Of a DNA stretch of 29,559 bases, positions 1-8,828 are shown piece after piece. Below the pieces are notes generated by a model. It was given only the letters and a program-made list of their open reading frames with translations. It had not been told where the DNA came from and did no database searches. Each line of letters opens with the position of its first letter. Within the stretch, counting starts at the first letter, position 1. Position numbers and translations under genes: made by a program. Source of the stretch: JAEUMD01 sp050250815 (GTDB lineage Bacteria; Pseudomonadota; Alphaproteobacteria; Rhizobiales; Hyphomicrobiaceae); assembly GCA_050250815.1 (NCBI GenBank), contig JBFWNY010000042.1, forward strand, positions 1-29,559, written 5' to 3'.

Positions 1-704
1 GCGCCGCCATGGAAAGCCACACCGACAAATTGGGTGGAGCTCAGGGTGACCTCGTCACCACCGCCGAGCGCGTCGGTCACCTGATCGAAATCGTAAAGAG
101 AGAGGTCGAATAGATTCAGGTCGACGACGTTGGCCGCGGCAGTGAAGATGTCGGCCTGCGGCGTATTCGAAGACCCGGGAGTTATGGAGAACGATACCGA
201 CCAATCGGAGGCATCGTTGTTTGTATCGCGTCCATTCGGCGAACGGATAAGCGAGACGTCGTTGGCATTCTCGTCAGCCGCCGTGGTGGCTGTACCGTTG
301 ACCAGATTAACAGACGAACCCAGGCCCAAAGAGGTGAGGTCGGCTACAATGGAGCCCTCGTAGCTGAGCGAATCTATAAGTGTCGAGGTGTTGGTGTCGA
401 CCAATGCGATGCCATCGGGCGCCCCGTTCTGGATGAAATCATCGGCAACGATGATGGCTTGCGCGCCAGCAGCAACAACCACGGTTGCGTTGCAAATGAC
501 GAAATATTCACCCGGCCCCAGTACCGATGCACCGCCGCTGGACAGTTCGATGCTGAGGTAGGGCAAGTTGTTGCTGCCGTTCACCAGAACGACGTAGATG
601 CCGGCCAGCGAGACGGCTGTCGTTCCCGAATTATAGATTTCGATAAACGAGGCGCCGTCCGCGCCCGGCTGATCGTAGTCCACTTCGTTGATGACAAGCG
701 GCAT
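1..704 (-). CDS. Lamin-tail-domain extracellular protein, C-terminus cut off by window edge
   Basis: I translated this frame by hand from the ATG at 704 to base 1 and found no stop: 234 residues are visible and the rest lies outside the window. Residues about 3-75 read as a lamin tail domain (INEVDYDQPG, then FIEIYNSG, then GEYFVICNA near 69-77), a beta-sandwich found on many secreted bacterial proteins and nucleases. The later part includes SLIRSPNGRDTNNDASDWS, typical of LTD proteins. No Sec signal peptide is visible, which fits type I secretion. GGAG sits 9 bases before the chosen ATG; an in-frame ATG at 719 is possible but less well placed. It is the last of five co-directional genes for probable RTX proteins, so an RTX tail beyond the edge is likely, but this is inference. 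Confidence 0.8.
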   Translation of the reverse strand, partial: MPLVINEVDYDQPGADGASFIEIYNSGTTAVSLAGIYVVLVNGSNNLPYLSIELSSGGASVLGPGEYFVICNATVVVAAGAQAIIVADDFIQNGAPDGIALVDTNTSTLIDSLSYEGSIVADLTSLGLGSSVNLVNGTATTAADENANDVSLIRSPNGRDTNNDASDWSVSFSITPGSSNTPQADIFTAAANVVDLNLFDLSLYDFDQVTDALGGGDEVTLSSTQFVGVAFHGG

Positions 705-889
705 GAGACCATACTCCATGCATTGATCAAAACAAGCGACGCCTGGACGCTGCGATGCGAAAAGCGGATACGATCTTGTGACAGCCCCTCGCCCGTACGA
801 ATTTCACAATTTTAGCGGCGCCAGGATGATGTATTCATCCGTATTCGTGGCACGTTTTTAGTTGTTCTTCAACAATAGACGCATTGTTC

Positions 890-939
890 GCCGGTGCGCG
901 ACTGCTCAATCGAAAGTCACGCGCGCGAAGCGCACCGGC
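890..939. repeat. 10-bp perfect inverted repeat downstream of the CAP-RTX gene
   Basis: GCCGGTGCGC at 890-899 is matched by its exact reverse complement at 930-939, with a 30-base spacer. It lies just past the stop of the CAP-domain gene on the minus strand. No T-run follows, so it may be a weak or factor-dependent terminator or an mRNA 3' stem. Confidence 0.4.
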
Positions 940-948
940 TGGCCCAGC

Positions 949-1767
949 TCACGCAATGAGGATGTCGTGGCCGAAGCCGGCGGCACCGGCGGTGAGTGCG
1001 TAGTTGCCCTGCAGCGCCAGCTGGAACTCGGGCGCGGTGTCACCGAAGGTATTGCCCTCGATGATCGTCAGGTTGTTGACCGCGTCGTAGAAGTAGCGCA
1101 GCTCACCGAGCGCTCCGGTAAACGCACCCGTATCGAGCCAGTTGAAATGCTGCACCCCGGAATTGAACGAGATCGCATCGAGGGCGCGCAGATCGATGAC
1201 GTCGTCATTGCCCGCGGTCTGGCCGAAGTCGGTGATCGTGTCGCGGCGGTTTACCGTGCCACCGCTGTCGGCGACGAAGGAGTAGTAGAACGTGTCGTTG
1301 CCAAGGCCGCCAGTCAGCAGGTCGCGACCGTCGCCGCCGAACACGAAATCCGTTCCGGCACCGGCATTGATGGTGTCGTTGCCACCGTAGCCCGCGATGT
1401 AGTTATTGCCCGAGTTGCCCGTGATGACGTTGAACGTCTCCATGCCGATGATGGTGATGTTGCCCGTCCCGGTCGCCGTGATGTACTCGACACCGCGTGC
1501 CGACGTCATGATATCCTGGCGGAAGTTGACCGAGGTGATGACTGTGTCGGTGGTATCGACGCCCGTGCCGATTGGCTCGTTGACGATGTCACCCACGTTG
1601 TCGATGAAGTACGTGTCATTGCCGTTGCCGCCGGTCATGATGTCGGCGCCAGCCTGACCGTTGAGCGTGTCGTTGCCCTCGCCGCCATTCAGCGTGTCGT
1701 TGTCGTTCTGGCCGTAGAGGAAGTCGTTGCCAGCATCGCCATTGAGCGTGTCGTTACCATTGCCGCC
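949..1767 (-). repeat. Shared RTX tail module, copy 1 (CAP gene)
   Basis: This stretch encodes nonapeptide repeats, the linker and the secretion region, and it matches 5895-6707 closely. In the first 325 bases I counted about seven substitutions by eye. It is also clearly related to 2953-4026 and 7755-8828. Confidence 0.85.
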
Positions 1768-2607
1768 GTACAGGAAATCATTATCTCCCAGGCCATTGAT
1801 CGTATCGGCGCCGCCATAGCCAAAGATGCTGTCCGACGCAGAAGTTCCGTTCAGCGTCTCACCAGCTTCGGTGCCATAGATGTTGCTGTCGTGCGCAGGA
1901 TCGATGAGATTTAGCTGGAAGTTCACCGCGCCGAGCGTGACGGTGAAACTCTCCGTCACGATGCCGCTTCCAGAGAAGGTCACTGTCCAAGTTCCGGCGG
2001 CCAGATCCAGGCTGTAGGCGCCCCCCTCCCACGTCGTCGTCGAAATTGTCGTGCCTGTGTTCGAAACCGCGGTGACCGTAATTCCCGCGAGGCCCTCGCC
2101 GGGATCGTAACGGTCATCGTTGTCGAGATCGTCAATGGCAAAGCCGAGCAGGAAGGGACCGTCAGCGTAGTCGGTGCCGAACACTTCGGTGCCCACATAG
2201 GCGGCGAGGCTACCCTGGAATGATCCTCCGCCGAGGCCAACGCCAATCTCGCGCAGGTTCGGATCGAGGATGTTGGCGCGGTGGCCGGCGCTGTTCATCC
2301 AGTTGGTATGGAGCTGTAGCACTTCATCCGCGAAACCCGGCGCGCCGCCCTGTGTCACCCAGGCAATGTTCTCGGCCCAAGCACCGCCGCCGGTAAAGTT
2401 GTAGCCGGCGTTGACGATACGCGTACCCGGATCCGAGTTGTTGACACCCGTGTGGGAGAATGTGTTGTTGGCCAGCATCCAGTTGTTGTGGTTGCCGGCA
2501 GCATCATCGAGCAACGTATTGTAGGCCAGAGGTGCCAGGCCGTTGGCGGCGCGCTCGAGGTTCACGAGCGTCCACAGGTAGGTCTCAAGAGCGTTGGGTC
2601 CAGACAT
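949..2607 (-). CDS. CAP/SCP-domain RTX exoprotein
   Basis: A predicted secreted protein of 552 residues. Residues 1-145 form a CAP (SCP/PR-1/YkwD-like) domain: LERAANGLAPLAYN, FSHTG (His52), AENIA (Glu79) and the signature MNSAGHRANILDP (104-116). Residues about 155-235 look like an SdrD-B/CNA-B-like beta domain (DLDNDDRYDPGEGLAGITV). From about 245 come glycine/aspartate nonapeptide repeats that bind calcium in RTX proteins (GGNGNDTLNG), a linker, a second repeat block and a C-terminal region ending in DILIA. There is no N-terminal signal, as expected for type I secretion. The frame stays open upstream to 2811, but the ATG at 2607 starts exactly at the CAP domain and has GAGAAG before it. 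The activity of bacterial CAP domains is mostly unknown, so adhesion or cell-surface interaction is only a guess. Confidence 0.88.
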   Translation of the reverse strand: MSGPNALETYLWTLVNLERAANGLAPLAYNTLLDDAAGNHNNWMLANNTFSHTGVNNSDPGTRIVNAGYNFTGGGAWAENIAWVTQGGAPGFADEVLQLHTNWMNSAGHRANILDPNLREIGVGLGGGSFQGSLAAYVGTEVFGTDYADGPFLLGFAIDDLDNDDRYDPGEGLAGITVTAVSNTGTTISTTTWEGGAYSLDLAAGTWTVTFSGSGIVTESFTVTLGAVNFQLNLIDPAHDSNIYGTEAGETLNGTSASDSIFGYGGADTINGLGDNDFLYGGNGNDTLNGDAGNDFLYGQNDNDTLNGGEGNDTLNGQAGADIMTGGNGNDTYFIDNVGDIVNEPIGTGVDTTDTVITSVNFRQDIMTSARGVEYITATGTGNITIIGMETFNVITGNSGNNYIAGYGGNDTINAGAGTDFVFGGDGRDLLTGGLGNDTFYYSFVADSGGTVNRRDTITDFGQTAGNDDVIDLRALDAISFNSGVQHFNWLDTGAFTGALGELRYFYDAVNNLTIIEGNTFGDTAPEFQLALQGNYALTAGAAGFGHDILIA

Positions 2608-2952
2608 GATCTTCTCGCTTGCGACGTTGCGCGGTTGGAGGTCTCGACATTGCGACGAGCCGCTCACTTGGTCGCGCAGGTGCCACGGGAGGTTCGATGC
2701 GACCGGCTGCTGTCTCGAAGGGAACAATACCGCTCCTCGAGCCGGCGCGTTGTCACCCGCGTAACAGGGCATACTAGGGCGGCTACCGCCGGATGCCGGC
2801 GGCCCGGCCAAACTGCCGTGTTTGGTGTTTTGGCAAGCAGACTCTACCGCCTATGGCCGGTCCGCCACGGCATGGTCGCACGTTCAAGCAGCCGTCATGC
2901 CGCAGCAAGCCGTCAATCCGCTGCGCGGGCGGCGGAACGTCGTAGCCCAGCC
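2608..2952. other. Intergenic region upstream of the CAP-RTX gene
   Basis: This 345-base stretch lies between the CAP gene start and the stop of the PPC-RTX gene. It holds a compact hairpin at 2786-2802 but no gene I can support and no clear promoter match. Confidence 0.5.
2786..2802 (-). terminator. Possible terminator hairpin after the PPC-RTX gene
   Basis: CCGCCGG, a 3-base ATG loop and CCGGCGG form a 7-bp all-GC stem about 150 bases past the stop of the upstream minus-strand gene. No T-run follows, so this is a weak call. Confidence 0.3.
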
Positions 2953-4026
2953 TCACACAATAAGGATGTCATGGCCTAGGCCGGCGGCACCGGCGGTCAG
3001 CGTGTAGTTACCGACCAGCGCCAGCTGGAACTCGGGCGCGGTGTCGCCGAAGGTGTTGCCCTCGATGATCGTCAGGTTGTTCACCGCGTCGTAGAAGTAC
3101 CTCAACTGGCCCAGTGCGCCGCTGAATGCCGCTGTGCCGATGAACGTGAAGTGCTGCAGGCCGGAATTGAACGATATGGCATCGAGCGCCCGCAGATCGA
3201 TAACGTCATCGTTGCCCACCACCTGGCCGAAGTCGGTGATCGTGTCGCGGCGATTGATCGTACCGCCGCTATCGGCCACGAAGGAGTAGTAGAACGTGTC
3301 GTTGCCAAGGCCGCCGGTCAGCAGGTCGCGGCCGTCACCGCCGAAGACGAAATCCGTTCCGGCGCCGGCATCGATGGTGTCGTTGCCGCCGTAGCCCGCG
3401 ATGTAGTTGTTGCCCGAGTTGCCCGTGATGACGTTGAACGTCTCCATCGCAACGATCGTCACGTTGCCTGTGCCGGTGACGACGATGTACTCGACACCAA
3501 GAGCTGACGTCATCAGGTCCTGGCGGAAGTTGACCGAGGTGATGACTGTGTCGGTGGTATCGACGCCCGTGCCGATTGCCTCGTTGACGACGTCGCCGGC
3601 GTTGTCGAGGAAGTACGTGTCATTGCCGTTGCCACCGGTCATCGTGTCGGCGCCGGTCTGACCATTGAGCGTGTCGTTGCCCTCGCCGCCGTTCAGCGTG
3701 TCGTTGTCGTTCTGGCCGTACAGGAAGTCATTGCCGGCATCGCCATTGAGCGTGTCGTTGCCGTCGCCGCCGCGCAGGATGTCGCTGCTGCCACCACCGG
3801 ACAGCACATTGGCGCCGGTCGAGCCGTCGATCGTGTCGGCATGCGCCGAACCCAGAGCGTTCTCGAAGTTGGAGAAGGTGTCGCCTGTGGCATGGCCGCC
3901 GGACGCGGTATTGGCGGCGAGGTTGACCGTCACGCCGGCATTGGAACCCGCATAGCTCAGCGTGTCGTTGCCGAGACCGCCGTCCATCAAGTCGGCGCCG
4001 GCGCCGCCCTCAATGACGTTGTCGCC
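2953..4026 (-). repeat. Shared RTX tail module, copy 2 (PPC gene)
   Basis: This 1074-base block aligns without gaps to 7755-8828. I counted only three differences across 3661-3960, and about 185 bases in a row (3730-3914) are identical. The stop-proximal part differs more. Confidence 0.88.
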
Positions 4027-5492
4027 CGACGTTCCCGTCAGCGTGTCAGATCCAGGGCCAGAGATCAGGTTCTCAAAGTTGCTGAAGCTTTCGTTCAAAT
4101 AGTTTGTCAGTCCGGTCGTCAGGTTGACGACGTAGTTTCCAATAAACGCCGTCGTGTCGAGCGTGTCGGTGCCACTGCCGCCGTCGAGGGTCTCGGGCAG
4201 TCCCCATCCGGCATAGACGATGTCATTGCCACCACCTGCATAATACTCGCCCGTTCCGTCGGAGCGGATGATCTCGTCGGCACCCGTTGCGATAAGAATT
4301 TCAATGTTGGAGATCGTCTCGGAGCTGGCACCGCTTGTGATCGTGCCCGTAAGGAAATTGTACTCGGTGCCGTTGGCTATCGTCGCACCGGAATAATTGA
4401 GCGTGTCGGTGCCATCTCCACCATTGTAGCTATCGCCGTTCACGCCGTCGGTGTCGATGATCGTGTCGTTCCCGCCGCGTGCGTCGACGGTGTCGTCGCC
4501 CCCGTTGGGCGTCAGAACGTTAACTCCATCGCTGCCGATGATCGTGTTGCCGCCTTCGTTATCAATCACGTTCTCGAAATTGAGGAACGTCGCTCCGAAC
4601 ATGACGAACGAGGCTCCCGACAGGTCGTAGGTCTCTCCGCTGAACAGATCCAGCGAGATGTCGAGCGTGTCCGTGCCGGTGCCGCCGTCCCATGTGCCGC
4701 CCGCAATATACACATTGACGATGAGGTCGTTGCCGGCGCCACCGTTCACCGTATTCGAATAGCGATCGACAATGGTGTCGTCGTCATTGCCACCATTGAT
4801 CGTGTCGATGCCTTCGCCACCGTGGAGGGTGTCGTTGCCGTCACCTCCGTTGATCGTGTCAGCACCGCTCACGGGACTGTCGTTGGTGACGGTCTGCCCG
4901 GTCAGCGAGACGTTGAGGATCAACGTCTCGCCACCTTCGAAGGTGCCGACGCCAGGGAACTCCCCGACCTCGATGAAGTAGGTGCCGGCGGCAGCGAAGG
5001 TATACTCCAGGTATGATCCAGGCCCGAAGTGCTGCCGAGGCCACCTAGGGTATTCAACGCATCGTCGTTGACGGCCAGTTGCGTTACACCATCGGGGCCC
5101 ACGATGCGCACCATCGTATCGGTCACGCCGCCGATCAAGTGACTGCCATAATCGACATCGAGCGTGATGGTGGCGCCGGCCGCGACAGTTACGGAGTACC
5201 AGACGGTGTTGCCGGCGCCCGGCTCGATATAGAGCGACGTGTGCGGCACCGTCGTCGAGTTGCCGATGTCCGCGTTGAAGTAGGTGCTCCAGAGCAACGT
5301 ATTGCCCGTAATGTTGGCAGCAGTCGCGGCGTTGGTTCCACCGAGCGTCGCGAAGTAATCGAAATCGCCATAGATCAGGTCGTCGCCGCCGGCGCCGTCG
5401 AAAGTGTGGTTGGGCCCGAACCCGGGATGACCGAAGATGAAGTCGTCTGTGGCGCCACCGGTGAGGTTCGTTCCTGCCCAGAACAGTGCCAT
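2953..5492 (-). pseudogene. PPC-domain RTX exoprotein, broken by a one-base frameshift near 5021-5026
   Basis: Translation from the ATG at 5492 (AGGAG placed 9 bases upstream) gives MALFWAGTNLTGG, a short RTX-like segment (GAGGDDLIYGDFDY) and the first half of a pre-peptidase C-terminal (PPC) beta domain (TLDVDYGSH, VRIVGPDGV, NDDALNTL). At residue 157, in the tract around 5021-5026, homology jumps frame: the second half of the domain (GSYLEYTFAAAGTYFIEVGEF) is in the next frame and runs open to the stop at 2953. As read, translation ends at 4920 after 190 residues, with no secretion tail. Restoring one base in this GGGCC tract would give about 846 residues: PPC domain, several RTX and beta-roll blocks (for example GGDGNDTLHGGEG), and a tail ending in DILIV. 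The downstream frame looks fully constrained, so this is either a very recent mutation or an assembly error. The product has no recognised enzyme domain. Confidence 0.82.
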
Positions 5493-5894
5493 GATCGCTT
5501 ACTCCTGCACATGAGACGATTATGACTTGGCCGGTGATGATGCGACGGTATTGGAGCCGGGCTACAGCGGTATGATGATCGGCCGGCCCCCGGTGGTCTA
5601 GAAGGGGAGGTCGCCGGTTCCGCGCGGCGGTCGCATGGCTGGCGTCGAAATGCCGTGCCAGCGAACTCCAAACGACGATATTGATTGCACGACTTAAATC
5701 ATTCTTCAATTATCAAGCGGCTGTGCATAGCGGATTGGTTGATGCCAAGCGGAAACTAATGCGAACCATTTCAAGTTGATGCCCATTGTTTTGTCTTCAA
5801 TGTTTTAAGAGTGGCATCAGCGCATAGGAACGCGACGACCAGAGCCACCGCGCCAACCCAGTTGGTAGCACGCCGAACAGGCGTCGGCGCAGCC
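5493..5894. other. Intergenic region upstream of the PPC-RTX gene
   Basis: This 402-base stretch between two minus-strand RTX genes is AT-rich from about 5680 to 5810 compared with its surroundings. That is where a promoter for the gene starting at 5492 would be expected, but I could not fix one -35/-10 pair. No coding sequence is supported. Confidence 0.45.
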
Positions 5895-6707
5895 TCACGC
5901 AATAAGGATGTCGTGGCCGAGGCCGGCGGCACCGGCGGTGAGTGCGTAGTTGCCCTGCAGCGCCAGCTGGAATTCGGGCGCGGTGTCGCCGAAGGTGTTG
6001 CCCTCGATGATCGTCAGGTTGTTGACCGCGTCGTAGAAGTAGCGCAGCTCACCGAGCGCTCCGGTAAACGCACCCGTATCGAGCCAGTTGAAGTGCTGCA
6101 CGCCGGAATTGAACGAGATCGCATCGAGGGCGCGCAGATCGATGACGTCGTCATTGCCCGCGGTCTGGCCGAAGTCGGTGATCGTGTCGCGGCGGTTTAC
6201 CGTGCCACCGCTTTCGGCAACGAAGTTGTAATAGAACGTGTCGTCACCGGTGCCGCCGGTGAGCAGGTCGCGACCGTCACCACCGTAGACGAAATCCGTT
6301 CCGGCGCCGGCATCGATGGTGTCGTTGCCGCCATAGCCAGCGATGTAGTTATTGCCCGAGTTGCCCGTGATTCCGTTGAACGTTTCCATGCCGATGATGG
6401 TGATGTTGCCCGTCCCGGTCGCCGTGATGTACTCGACGCCGCGCGCCGACGTCATGACATCCTGGCGGAAGCTGACCGACGTCACGACGCTGTCGGTGCC
6501 CTCTCCGATCGCCTCGTTTACGATGTCGCCGACGCTGTCGAGGAAGTAGGTGTCGTTGCCCAGACCGCCCGTCATGATGTCGGCGCCCGCCTGACCATTC
6601 AGCGTGTCGTTGCCACCGCCGCCGTTCAGCGTGTCGTTGTCGTTCTGGCCGTAGAGGAAGTCGTTGCCGTTGTCGCCGTTGAGGGTGTCGTTGCCGTTGC
6701 CACCGTA
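5895..6707 (-). repeat. Shared RTX tail module, copy 3 (pure RTX gene)
   Basis: This copy is closest to copy 1 at 949-1767: both encode the NWLDTGAFTGALGELRY segment and end in DILIA. It differs in the middle part, where the stretch around 6480-6520 is six bases shorter (EGTDSVVTSVS instead of the longer TDTTDTVITSVN type). Confidence 0.82.
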
Positions 6708-7445
6708 AATCAAATCGACACCGTCACCACCTGCCAGGGTGTCGGCTCCATCCCCGCCGTCGAGCGTATCGGCCCCCGCCTCACCCCGCATATCATCATC
6801 GCCTGCTCTGCCCGACAGCACGTTGTCACTGCCATCGCCATGCAATACGTCGCCGAGACTCGAGCCGATGAGATTCTCGATGGAAGTGAGCGTATCGCCT
6901 TCGGCGTCCCCACCTAAAGCCGTGCCGGCGCCGAGGTTTATCTGGACGCCAAACTCCGATGTCGCGTAGCTCGCGGTATCCGCTCCCGACCCGCCATTCA
7001 GGACATCAGCGCCTGCGAGGCCGGCGAGCATGTCGTCTCCGGCGCCGCCCGCAATGGTGTTCGCGGCCGAGTTCCCCGTCATTTCATCGGAAAAATCCGA
7101 TCCGAGCAGACCGCTGATGCCAACCAGAATATCGCCTTCGCCATCTCCACCCCTGACAACGACTGCGTCGCTCAATCCAACAGTGACGCCAGAGATTTGT
7201 ACCGTGAGATCTTCCCCGGCAGAGAGATCGACCGCAACGCCGCTCGGTGAGGTTGCGTAGGAGGCGATGTCAAAACCTGACGCTTGCACGGTGCCGACGT
7301 TCAGAATGACGTTCAGCACTCCGCCGATGATGAGGTCGCTGCCCTCGCCACCCGAAATCACATCGTCGCCCGACAAGCCTATAATCGTGTCATCGGCGTT
7401 CGTGCCGTCAATCGTGTCATTCAGAAGGGTACCCAGAAATAGCAT
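5895..7445 (-). CDS. RTX calcium-binding beta-roll protein without a distinct head domain
   Basis: A protein of 516 residues built almost wholly of RTX/hemolysin-type repeats. It opens with repeats (DGTNADDTIIGLSGDD), then alternates beta-roll blocks with the common linker unit ASYATSPSGVAVDLSAG / TASYATSEFGVQINLGAG, followed from about residue 247 by the tail module shared with the neighbours and ending in DILIA. There is no catalytic motif and no signal peptide. The ATG at 7445 has GGAG 8 bases upstream. A role as a secreted calcium-binding structural, adhesive or S-layer-like protein is possible but not shown. The head segment (about residues 40-125) contains a non-repeat insert that I do not recognise. 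Confidence 0.88.
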   Translation of the reverse strand: MLFLGTLLNDTIDGTNADDTIIGLSGDDVISGGEGSDLIIGGVLNVILNVGTVQASGFDIASYATSPSGVAVDLSAGEDLTVQISGVTVGLSDAVVVRGGDGEGDILVGISGLLGSDFSDEMTGNSAANTIAGGAGDDMLAGLAGADVLNGGSGADTASYATSEFGVQINLGAGTALGGDAEGDTLTSIENLIGSSLGDVLHGDGSDNVLSGRAGDDDMRGEAGADTLDGGDGADTLAGGDGVDLIYGGNGNDTLNGDNGNDFLYGQNDNDTLNGGGGNDTLNGQAGADIMTGGLGNDTYFLDSVGDIVNEAIGEGTDSVVTSVSFRQDVMTSARGVEYITATGTGNITIIGMETFNGITGNSGNNYIAGYGGNDTIDAGAGTDFVYGGDGRDLLTGGTGDDTFYYNFVAESGGTVNRRDTITDFGQTAGNDDVIDLRALDAISFNSGVQHFNWLDTGAFTGALGELRYFYDAVNNLTIIEGNTFGDTAPEFQLALQGNYALTAGAAGLGHDILIA

Positions 7446-7754
7446 GGCTGCATCTCCAATTTCGCCTCAGGAGTGCAGCATGAGCGCCGGAATTTGATTT
7501 CGAATTTACTTTCGATCAGGGAATTTGATCAAGAACACCTCAACAGAAATTATCACTCGATGAAAAGTCCAATCGGCAACTTGGAAAATTGATCCAAAAT
7601 GCCTTGCGCCTCATGGTCTGGCGGGACCTGCAGATCGCCAATGCAATCGAAGACTCATCGATTCTGAGCAAGCACTATGAGGTGATCGACGCGCTAGCGA
7701 TCGCATCGTGCTGCCGAATACCGCCACGCCGCACATATCGGCGGCAGCGCAGCC
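7446..7754. other. Intergenic region upstream of the pure RTX gene
   Basis: This 309-base, relatively AT-rich gap between two minus-strand RTX genes carries the promoter candidate listed at 7503-7532. Nothing in it looks coding. Confidence 0.5.
7503..7532 (-). promoter_or_regulatory. Candidate sigma-70-type promoter for the pure RTX gene
   Basis: On the minus strand TTGATC (7532-7527) and TAAATT (7508-7503) are separated by 18 bases, about 60 bases before the ATG at 7445. GATC half-sites flank the spacer. This is a pattern match only. Confidence 0.3.
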
Positions 7755-8828
7755 TCACACGATAAGGATGTCATGGCCCAGGCCGGCGGCACCAGCCGTC
7801 AGCGTGTAGTTGCCGACCAGCGCCAGTTGGAATTCGGGCGCCGTGTCGCCGAAGGTGTTGCCCTCGATGATCGTCAGGTTGTTGACCGCGTCGTAGAAGT
7901 AGCGCAGCTCGCCGTGAGCTCCGGTGAACGCACCCGTATCAAGCCACGTGAATTGCTGAACGCCGGAATTGAACGAAACCGCATCGAGCGGGCGCAGGTC
8001 GATGACGTCGTCGTTGCCCGCCGTCTGGCCGAAGTCGGTGATCGTGTCGCGGCGATTGATAGTGCCGCCGCTGTCGGCCACGAAGGAGTAGTAGAACGTG
8101 TCGTTGCCAAGGCCGCCGGTCAGCAGGTCGCGGCCGTCGCCGCCGAAGACGAAATCCGTTCCGGCGCCGGCATCGATGGTGTCGTTGCCGCCGTAGCCGG
8201 CGATGTAGTTGTTGCCGGAGTTGCCGGTGATGACGTTGAACGTCTCCATCGCAACGATCGTCACGTTACCTGTGCCGGTCACCACGATGTACTCGACGCC
8301 GCGTGCCGACGTCATCAGGTCCTGGCGGAAGTTGACCGAGGTGATGACTGTGTCGGTGGTATCGACGCCCGTGCCGATCGCCTCGTTGACGACGTCGCCG
8401 GCGTTGTCGATGAAGTAGGTGTCGTTGCCGTTGCCACCGGTCATCGTATCGGCGCCGGTCTGACCATTGAGCGTGTCGTTGCCCTCGCCGCCGTTCAGCG
8501 TGTCGTTGTCGTTCTGGCCGTACAGGAAGTCGTTGCCGGCATCGCCATTGAGCGTGTCGTTGCCGTCGCCGCCGCGCAGGATGTCGCTGCTGCCACCACC
8601 GGACAGCACATTGGCGCCGGTCGAGCCGTCGATCGTGTCGGCATGCGCCGAACCCAGAGCGTTCTCGAAGTTGGAGAAGGTGTCGCCTGTGGCATGGCCG
8701 CCGGACGCGGTATTGGTGGCGAGGTTGACCGTCACGCCGGCATTGGAACTCGCATAGCTCAGCGTGTCGTTGCCGAGACCGCCGTTCATCGTGTCGCCGC
8801 CGGCGCCGCCCTCGATGACGTTGTCGCC
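7755..8828 (-). repeat. Shared RTX tail module, copy 4 (protease gene)
   Basis: It aligns gap-free with 2953-4026. The stop-proximal 250 bases, however, encode TAGNDDVIDLR and TWLDTGAFTGA, like copies 1 and 3 rather than copy 2, while the very end returns to the DILIV type. The copy is therefore mosaic. Confidence 0.85.

Noticed and set aside
862..875. TTGTT-CTTC-AACAA hairpin as terminator for the CAP gene
   Set aside because: The T-run is on the wrong side for minus-strand transcription and the stem has only five weak pairs.
862..1914. Long plus-strand open frame (350 codons) opposite the CAP-RTX tail
   Set aside because: It is antisense to the GGxGxD repeats, whose codon bias removes stops; the product is a monotonous V/E/R/D string without domain homology. 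The same applies to 3841-5016 and 5811-6917.
5493..5709. Extended N-terminus (Arg-rich) for the PPC-RTX gene in the downstream frame
   Set aside because: This part is out of frame with the PPC homology; the true start is the ATG at 5492 with AGGAG, and the long frame arises from the frameshift.
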